Assembly: GCA_016934355.1 (NCBI GenBank)
Contig: JAFGTA010000028.1
Location: 1-26,594, forward strand
Direction: 5' to 3'
Source: Candidatus Bathyarchaeota archaeon
GTDB lineage: Archaea; Thermoproteota; Bathyarchaeia; TCS64
DNA: 26,594 nucleotides
The first letter of the stretch is position 1, and each line of letters opens with the position of its first letter. Positions 21,298 to 26,594 of this stretch are shown in pieces. The notes under the pieces were generated by a model that was not told where the DNA came from, made no database searches, and saw only the letters and a list, made by a program, of their open reading frames with translations. A program made the translations under genes and the position numbers.

Positions 21298-23538
21298 TTG
21301 AGTGATTTGAGTATCGAGGTCGTTGGAGCCCGTGAGCATAACCTAAAGGACGTGTCGGTCCGTATACCAAAGAAGAAGCTGGTGGTGTTCACCGGGGTCT
21401 CGGGGTCGGGTAAGAGTAGCCTAGTGTTTGACACCTTGTACGCTGAGGCTCAGAGGCAGCTCATCGAGACTTTCAGCAGCTTCGCGCGTCGTAGGCTGCC
21501 TAAGATCAACCGTCCGGACGTGGAGGAGATAAGGAACATCACCACGACGATCACCATCGACCAGAGGAAGATGGGTAACAACCCGCGTAGCACCGTCGGG
21601 ACAGCTACCGAGTTGTACACGTACCTGCGGCTGCTGTTCAGCCGCCTCGGCGAGCCGGTCACCTACGACAGCAGGTTCTTCGGGTTCAACAACCCCTACG
21701 GAATGTGCCCCGAGTGTAAAGGGCTCGGCAGGGGGCTGGACGTAGACCTCGGCGCCATACTCGACACGGATAAGAGCCTGGATGAAGGCGCCATCACCCA
21801 CCCGCACTTCCACCGCGACGGCTGGTACTTCAAACGGATAGAGGCGGTTGGTATCTTCCCCATGGACGTGCCTCTGCGGGACTGGGACCGTGAGACCATG
21901 GACACCTTCCTCTACGCCGAGAAGATCAGGGTGGAAAGCCCCAAGGTGATACACCACGTAAACTACGAGGGGCTGGTGACCCTGCTGAGGAGGCGCACAC
22001 TGAACCGGGAGGGAGAGCCAGACTACTTGGTGAAGGACGTCAAGGTGTACACCTACAAGCCTTGCGCCTCCTGTGGTGGCAGTAGGCTCAACGAGAGAGC
22101 CCGGAACGTGAAGCTCAACGGCAGAGCCATCCCGGAGCTCGTGGAGATGGAGCTGACGGAACTCCTTGAGTACATCGAGGGCATAAGCGGGCCAGTCGCG
22201 GACACCATCGTCAACCGTATGAAGCCTATACTCAGGAACCTCATCGACATCGGCGTAGGATACCTGAACCTCAACAGGGGCGTGGGGACACTCAGCGGAG
22301 GAGAGTCGCAGCGAGTCAAGATGGCGCGGCAGCTCGGGTGCGACCTGACCGACCTTACCTACATCTTCGACGAACCCAGCATCGGGCTGCACCAGAAGGA
22401 CATCTCCAAGCTGGTCGACATGCTTGAGAAGCTTCGCGAGAAAGGCAACTCCGTGCTGGTGGTGGAGCACGATCAGGCGGTGATGCGGTGCGCCGACCAC
22501 ATCATCGACCTAGGCCCCGGAGCGGGGAGGCTGGGCGGCGAAGTCATGTTCACAGGGACGTACGAGCAGCTCATCGCCTCAGATACGGTGACGGGCAATA
22601 TGCTCAACAGCGTAGGCGAAACCCCGATACAGCGTAGAAAGAGGAACGGCATCATAACCGTCGAGAACGCCCGCATCCACAACCTGAAGAACATCAGCGT
22701 CGAAATACCCACAGGTATATTCGTTTGCGTTACGGGCGTTGCAGGCAGCGGTAAGAGCAGCCTCATACTCGACGTCTTCGCGGAGGAGCACCCAGGATGC
22801 ATAATCATAGACCAGTCAGGGGTAGGCAGGACGAGCCGAAGCAACCCCGCCACCTACACTAAGGTTTTCGACTACGTCAGGAAGCTGTTCGCGAGGGAGA
22901 CGGGTAGGGACGCGAAGCTCTTCAGCTTCAACAGCGCGGGAGCTTGCCCAAAGTGCAAGGGCACCGGCAAGCTCAGGGTCGAGATGCACTTCCTCGAGAG
23001 CGTCAGCGTGACCTGCGACGAGTGCGAGGGAAAAAGGTACAAGCCCGAGGTGCTGGAGCTGAGGTACAGGGGCATCAACATCAGCGAAGCCCTGAACATG
23101 ACGGTTTCCGAGGCCTTGGAGTTCTTCGACGACAGGCAGATACGGAGGAGGCTGAAGGTGCTGAGTGATGTTGGTCTCGGGTACCTCCAGCTGGGCCAGC
23201 CGCTGAGCACACTTAGCGGAGGAGAGGCCCAGCGGATCAAGCTGGCCCGGGAGCTCCACAAGAAGGGAAACGTCTACATACTCGACGAGCCCACCACGGG
23301 CCTCCACATGGCGGACATTAAGCGGCTGCTAGAGGTGATAAACAGGCTTGTCGACGGCGGCAACACGGTGATAGTCATTGAGCACAACATGGACGTCATA
23401 AGTAACTCGGACTGGGTCATCGACATGGGCCCTGAGGGCGGGAGCAGTGGGGGAGAGATAATCGCGGTGGGCACCCCCGAGGAAATAGCCCAAGCTACCC
23501 AGAGCTATACGGGGCAGTACCTCCGCCACGTGCTCTGA
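21298..23538 (+). CDS. Short UvrA-like ABC ATPase lacking the UvrB-binding domain
   Basis: This twin-ABC ATPase of 746 residues belongs to the UvrA family, whose bacterial repair members are about 940. NBD1 has Walker A GVSGSGKSSL near 33, signature LSGGESQRVKMA near 334 and Walker B IFDEPSIGLH near 360. NBD2 has GVAGSGKSSLI near 480, LSGGEAQRIKLA near 638 and ILDEPTTGLH near 660. Zinc-finger cysteines CPECKGLG, CASCGG, CPKCKGTG and CDECEG are present. After NPRSTVGTATELYTYLRLLF the chain goes straight to FGFNNPYGMCPEC, so the UvrB-binding insert is missing. Such short forms are linked to UvrA2/drug-resistance groups rather than excision repair; no uvrB or uvrC is nearby. Start is TTG 21298 or TTG 21307; GGAAGG at 21292 is better spaced for 21307. 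Confidence 0.9.
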   Translation: MSDLSIEVVGAREHNLKDVSVRIPKKKLVVFTGVSGSGKSSLVFDTLYAEAQRQLIETFSSFARRRLPKINRPDVEEIRNITTTITIDQRKMGNNPRSTVGTATELYTYLRLLFSRLGEPVTYDSRFFGFNNPYGMCPECKGLGRGLDVDLGAILDTDKSLDEGAITHPHFHRDGWYFKRIEAVGIFPMDVPLRDWDRETMDTFLYAEKIRVESPKVIHHVNYEGLVTLLRRRTLNREGEPDYLVKDVKVYTYKPCASCGGSRLNERARNVKLNGRAIPELVEMELTELLEYIEGISGPVADTIVNRMKPILRNLIDIGVGYLNLNRGVGTLSGGESQRVKMARQLGCDLTDLTYIFDEPSIGLHQKDISKLVDMLEKLREKGNSVLVVEHDQAVMRCADHIIDLGPGAGRLGGEVMFTGTYEQLIASDTVTGNMLNSVGETPIQRRKRNGIITVENARIHNLKNISVEIPTGIFVCVTGVAGSGKSSLILDVFAEEHPGCIIIDQSGVGRTSRSNPATYTKVFDYVRKLFARETGRDAKLFSFNSAGACPKCKGTGKLRVEMHFLESVSVTCDECEGKRYKPEVLELRYRGINISEALNMTVSEALEFFDDRQIRRRLKVLSDVGLGYLQLGQPLSTLSGGEAQRIKLARELHKKGNVYILDEPTTGLHMADIKRLLEVINRLVDGGNTVIVIEHNMDVISNSDWVIDMGPEGGSSGGEIIAVGTPEEIAQATQSYTGQYLRHVL

Positions 23539-23544
23539 GGCTCG

Positions 23545-23979
23545 CTACGAGTCCGTCGGAGTCCACGCGTAGTACTTGTCGCCGTCCTTGATGAGCAGAG
23601 TCTCCGCCTCCTCGTCGACGTGCAGAAACACGATCCTCCTCTTCATGGCGAGTGTTCTGAAGGCCTCGTAACATAGATCGTTGGCGTCCTCCAAAGCACC
23701 TGGATCGATGTCGTTCCGGGTTATCACGCAGCCGTTGGCCTCCAAGTCCTGTATGGACTTGTTCACCGACCATGACGGGTCGTTCCACTGCGCTTCCTGC
23801 TGAGATTGGCCGCCCGTTAAATGCAGTGGGTTTTCCTGGTTCTCGGGGTCGAAACCCAGTGATAGGCCCGGCTTCACCATTAGCCAGAAAAGGGTGCCGG
23901 CGAAGACGACGATGGAGAGCATCAGTAGCACTGCTGCTCCTATGCCTGCGTTAGCCTTCCTACCTCTGACTAGGGCCAT
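23545..23979 (-). CDS. Single-TM exported or membrane-anchored protein, unknown
   Basis: The 144-residue protein has a short basic N-terminus (MALVRGRKANAG), one TM segment (IGAAVLLMLSIVVFAGTLFW) and an outward domain of about 110 residues. That domain has two cysteines (NGCVITRND and DLCYEAF) that could pair, and ends with LIKDGDKYYAWTPTDS. The N-terminus superficially resembles archaeal pilin-like or anchored proteins, but there is no clear peptidase III site. I do not recognise the family. The start ATG 23979 has CTATTATTC on the minus strand about 25 bases upstream, fitting a leaderless transcript. It is convergent with the UvrA-like gene, six bases apart, and downstream of the MBL hydrolase gene on the same strand. 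Confidence 0.7.
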   Translation of the reverse strand: MALVRGRKANAGIGAAVLLMLSIVVFAGTLFWLMVKPGLSLGFDPENQENPLHLTGGQSQQEAQWNDPSWSVNKSIQDLEANGCVITRNDIDPGALEDANDLCYEAFRTLAMKRRIVFLHVDEEAETLLIKDGDKYYAWTPTDS

Positions 23980-24077
23980 CGATCAACGATTCATGGCGAT
24001 GAATAATAGAGATTCTGGAAAGGGGATTCTGAACAGTGGTAAGGGTAGAGTGATATAGAAACCCGTTTCATATCCGG

Positions 24078-24980
24078 CTAGCCCTTCCTCTTCCACCGGG
24101 CGTAGCTCACGAACCCGGCTAGGCTGCTGTAGACGTGGCGCTCCGCATCCGGTTTAGCCGATACCAGCACCTGAACCTCGGGGTCCTCCTCAAGAACCAT
24201 GTGATATATCTCGGGAAGCCGTTTCCCCTCCTCAACACCCTTCGCTGCGAGCCTCTCCCAGAGCATGACCTGCGCCCTGAAGCCCTTCAGCCTTTGGGTG
24301 GCGTTCTGGTGGAACCCGAAGTGGCTGATGCATAGAGTCCGAGGGCTCAGAGCCTCCAGCCTGTTCAGGCTCTCCACGGTCTGAGCTGAGTTGAACGGCG
24401 GCGGGCTCGCCGGTATCACCGCACCCAGGTTCTCGGGGGTGTGCCCCGCCGTATCGCCGACGAACAGCACTTTACCTTTGGGCTCAAAGTAGGAGTGACT
24501 GTGACTGCAGTGCCCCGGAGTCCAGATGACCTGCAACTCGACTCCGCCTAGGTACAGCCTCTCACCGTCCACAGACACCTTCAGCTTACCCCTGGGGACT
24601 CCCCTGATCTCGCCGTACTCCAGTATCTTATCGCCGAACGCCTGACGCGCCGCCGCCTTGATCTTGCTCGGGTCCACCATGTGCTCCACGCCTCGGGGGT
24701 GGCAGTGGATCACGGCGTCGGGGTAGCGCTCCAGCAGCATCCAGCATCCCGCAGCGTGGTCAAGGTGTATATGTGTTAACGCAATCGTGGATAGTTCCGT
24801 GACGCCCAGCCTGTCCAAAGCATCTATGACGCCGGGTACTTGGCTAGCTGGCCCAGGGTCTATTACCGTATCCTTCTTGCCTCTGACGAGGTAGGTGCCT
24901 AGGACTCCTGTTCTGCCGTTGATAGGAGAGTCTATCATCGTCATGTCGTCCGAGACAACCGAGGTGGACATCAATGTCAT
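24078..24980 (-). CDS. Metallo-beta-lactamase-fold hydrolase
   Basis: This MBL-fold protein of 300 residues binds two metal ions, as shown by THIHLDHAAG near 70, HCHPRG near 92, TPGHCSHSHSY near 153, LFVGDTAGHTPEN near 170 and SHFGFHQNAT near 219. The family includes glyoxalase II, lactonases, phosphodiesterases and others. The chain after the MBL core has a helical region of about 80 residues (KGFRAQVMLWERLAAKG), as in several unassigned hydrolases. The substrate cannot be deduced. The start ATG 24980 fits a TATA-like element on the minus strand near 25008. ATG 24971 and ATG 24944 are further in-frame possibilities. It is divergent from the flavin-reductase-like gene, with 48 bases between them. 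Confidence 0.9.
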   Translation of the reverse strand: MTLMSTSVVSDDMTMIDSPINGRTGVLGTYLVRGKKDTVIDPGPASQVPGVIDALDRLGVTELSTIALTHIHLDHAAGCWMLLERYPDAVIHCHPRGVEHMVDPSKIKAAARQAFGDKILEYGEIRGVPRGKLKVSVDGERLYLGGVELQVIWTPGHCSHSHSYFEPKGKVLFVGDTAGHTPENLGAVIPASPPPFNSAQTVESLNRLEALSPRTLCISHFGFHQNATQRLKGFRAQVMLWERLAAKGVEEGKRLPEIYHMVLEEDPEVQVLVSAKPDAERHVYSSLAGFVSYARWKRKG

Positions 24981-25028
24981 TGCCGCCGAGGCTTCCTAAA
25001 AAGGGTTTTACCATCCGGCTCCTCTAAC

Positions 25029-25613
25029 ATGGATGATATGAAAAAGTCACTTGGAGCCAAGACCCTGGCGGCGCCCACCCCCGTGTGGGTGGTCGGGACA
25101 TATGACGCGGACGGTAAACCCAACTTCATGACCGCGGCTTGGGGAGGCGTCTGCTGCTCAAAGCCTCCATGCGTCTGCGTGAGCCTCAGGGAGGCGACTT
25201 ACAGTTATGGGAACAGCATGAGCCGGAAGGCGTACACGGTCAGCGTCCCAGGCGAGGAGTACTGGAGGGAGGCAGACTACATGGGCATAGCCTCCGGCAG
25301 GGACACCGACAAGGCCGGCGACACGGAGCTGACGCCGGTGAAGAGCGACGCCGTGGACGCGCCTTACATAGACGAGTTCCCGCTTGTCCTTGAGTGCAAG
25401 GTCATCGACGTAGTGAAGATCGGTCTGCACACCCAGTTCATCGGCGAGGTAATCGACGTCAAGGCAGACGAGGACGTGCTGACCGAGGGCTCTATAGACA
25501 CGCAGAAGATCAAGCCCCTGGTCTTCGGAACAGGGGACCGCGGCTACCACACGGTGGGGGTAAGGATAGGAGACGCGTTCACTCAGAGGAAGCCTCCCCA
25601 CCTCAGAGAGTAG
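25029..25613 (+). CDS. Flavin reductase-like FMN-binding protein
   Basis: The 194-residue protein belongs to the flavin reductase/DIM6-NTAB split-barrel family, which binds FMN and reduces flavin or metal complexes with NAD(P)H. Characteristic parts are TPVWVVGTYDADGKPNFMTAAW near 16, a Cys pair CCSKPPCVCVSL near 42-53, the substrate/cofactor segment SVPGEEYWREADYMGIASG near 71-90, and LECKVIDVVKIGLHTQFIGEV near 120. It ends with VFGTGDRGYHTVG. Cysteine enrichment near 42-50 suggests redox or metal sensitivity. ATG 25029 is close to a predicted transcription start. It is divergent from the MBL hydrolase, a family that in some anaerobes is fused or paired with flavoproteins; here only adjacency is seen. 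Confidence 0.92.
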   Translation: MDDMKKSLGAKTLAAPTPVWVVGTYDADGKPNFMTAAWGGVCCSKPPCVCVSLREATYSYGNSMSRKAYTVSVPGEEYWREADYMGIASGRDTDKAGDTELTPVKSDAVDAPYIDEFPLVLECKVIDVVKIGLHTQFIGEVIDVKADEDVLTEGSIDTQKIKPLVFGTGDRGYHTVGVRIGDAFTQRKPPHLRE

Positions 25614-25638
25614 GCTGACCCTGCTGCCTTAGGACCCG

Positions 25639-25646
25639 TCTTTTTT
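25639..25646 (+). terminator. T-tract terminator after the flavin-reductase-like gene
   Basis: TCTTTTTT lies 26 bases after the stop at 25613, in the form of an archaeal T-run terminator with no hairpin. Confidence 0.4.
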
Positions 25647-25653
25647 CCACCGC

Positions 25654-25663
25654 TAATATTTTA
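25654..25663 (+). promoter_or_regulatory. TATA-like element of the second aminotransferase gene
   Basis: TAATATTTTA predicts initiation near 25683, about 12 bases before the ATG at 25695. The terminator just upstream makes this an independent transcript. Confidence 0.45.
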
Positions 25664-25694
25664 GCATACTTGATCTGAGTAGAACCGTGGTTCA

Positions 25695-26594
25695 ATGAGC
25701 AAGTTCTCAGAGAAGAAGGATAAACAGCTTCAGGGAGACGCCTCGAAGTACCTGGTCCAGCGGTGGGAGCCAAGCGCGAGGCATAAGCCCCTGGTCATGG
25801 TCAAGGGTGAGGGCGTCAACATGTGGGACGCAGCCGGCAAGAAGTACCTGGACTTCATCAGCCAGCTCTACAACGTCCACATAGGAATGGGCAACAAGGT
25901 GCCCATCGAAGCCGCGAAGAAGCAGCTAGACAGCCTCGCATACGCGTCGCCCAGCTACTATACCGAGCCTCAGGTCGAGCTCGCGAAGAAGCTCGCCGAG
26001 ATCACCCCCGGGGACCTCTGCCAGACGTTCTTCGGCAACAGCGGCACAGAGGCCAACGAGGTAGCCATCAAGCTAGCCCAGCTGTACCGTGAGGCGCCTA
26101 AGATAATCAGCTTCTGGGACGCGTACCACGGCAGCACCTACGCGATGGTTAGCGTCGGGGGCAGCGCCCGTAACAGGCAGGCCAAGGGCCTTAGCATCTA
26201 CGAGGAGTTCAAGCACATCGCCAGCCCCTACTGCTACAGGTGCCCCTACAAGAAGACGTACCCCGAGTGCGGCCTCTTCTGCGCCGAGTTCCTCAAGTAC
26301 ACCATCGAGAAGGAGGGCGAGAACACCATAGCGGCCTTCATGGCTGAGCCCATCTGCAGCTGGGCTGGCCAAGTGGTGCCGCCCGACGGATACTGGCAGC
26401 GGATAAAGGAGATATGTGACGAGAAGGGCATCCTCATGATATTCGACGAGGTCATGACGGGGTTCGCCCGCACAGGGAAGATGTTCGCATGCGAGCACTG
26501 GGACATCGAGCCTGACATCATAACCCTCGCCAAGGCTCTTGGCGGCGGTGTCATGCCGATTGGCGCTATTGTCGGAACCCCCGTGGTCTGGCAG
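25695..26594 (+). CDS. Class III PLP-dependent aminotransferase, 3' end outside window
   Basis: The frame is open from ATG 25695 to the last base (300 codons), so about a third of the protein is missing. The visible part has VNMWDAAGKKYLDF, the GNSGTEANEVAIKLA phosphate-binding loop, WDAYHGSTYA, AAFMAEPICSW, LMIFDEVMTGFARTG and the PLP-lysine segment LAKALGGGVMPIGA (Lys280). Residues 180-196 hold CYRCPYKKTYPECGLFC, with Cys180, 183, 192 and 196 at the same spacing as four of the five cysteines of the aminotransferase at 6477-7796. Such a Cys cluster is typical of taurine-pyruvate-type and related class III enzymes; the substrate is unknown. The two aminotransferases share the fold and motifs but differ clearly in sequence. 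Confidence 0.93.
   Translation, partial: MSKFSEKKDKQLQGDASKYLVQRWEPSARHKPLVMVKGEGVNMWDAAGKKYLDFISQLYNVHIGMGNKVPIEAAKKQLDSLAYASPSYYTEPQVELAKKLAEITPGDLCQTFFGNSGTEANEVAIKLAQLYREAPKIISFWDAYHGSTYAMVSVGGSARNRQAKGLSIYEEFKHIASPYCYRCPYKKTYPECGLFCAEFLKYTIEKEGENTIAAFMAEPICSWAGQVVPPDGYWQRIKEICDEKGILMIFDEVMTGFARTGKMFACEHWDIEPDIITLAKALGGGVMPIGAIVGTPVVWQ

Noticed and set aside
21421..22500. Long open frame of 359 codons antisense to the UvrA-like gene
   Set aside because: It is antisense to a fully convincing ABC ATPase with all motifs and shows no family motif; it is the expected shadow of GC-rich coding sequence.
1..26594. tRNA, rRNA, CRISPR array, insertion sequence or prophage features
   Set aside because: Intergenic gaps are all shorter than about 170 bases. 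I saw no cloverleaf-like elements, spaced direct repeats, transposase or integrase genes, so none is reported.

Overview
The window is a gene-dense stretch of what reads as an archaeal chromosome with fairly high GC. Many starts have a TATA-like element about 25 bases upstream and almost no leader. Others have GGAGG/GAGGTGA ribosome-binding sites. Terminators are T-tracts, starts are a mix of ATG, GTG and TTG, and genes are tightly packed on both strands. I cannot name the lineage; an uncultured TACK-type archaeon such as Bathyarchaeia is a guess. I found no tRNA, rRNA, CRISPR array or insertion sequence.

Left part (1-11909), core and catabolic metabolism. A truncated creatininase-like C-terminus is followed by divergent panB (minus) and panE (plus) for pantothenate/CoA. 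Next is a minus-strand unit of a 3-hydroxyacyl-CoA dehydrogenase of the carnitine/gulonate dehydrogenase type, both subunits of a family I CoA-transferase and an M81 (MlrC-like) peptidase. A class III aminotransferase is divergent from it. Then come a methionyl-tRNA synthetase with an unusual internal B3/4 domain plus a C-terminal tRNA-binding domain, a complete creatininase-family amidohydrolase, and a small membrane protein.

Centre (12061-18970), the most interesting region. Eight consecutive plus-strand genes form an uncharacterised membrane module. They encode a DUF6754-like protein, two multi-pass membrane proteins, a TM-alpha/beta-TM protein, a small four-helix membrane protein, a short helical protein with an acidic tail, a long ASKHA-type 'MutL' ATPase (the glutamate-mutase-linked family, not mismatch repair), and a barrel-sandwich/KOW-like protein. 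No glutamate mutase or other cobalamin enzyme is present, and the MutL phosphate-2 motif has lost both acidic residues. From memory, relatives of most of these genes also cluster in bacteria such as Chloroflexi and Planctomycetes. If so, this is a conserved system of unknown function rather than a mutase repair factor.

Right part (19036-26594). This holds a LarA-like protein with the nickel-pincer lysine and histidines, convergent with a DUF362 protein across a palindromic terminator. It continues with a short UvrA-like ABC ATPase lacking the UvrB-binding region, a single-TM exported protein of unknown function, a metallo-beta-lactamase-fold hydrolase divergent from a flavin-reductase-like FMN protein, and a second class III aminotransferase that runs off the end.
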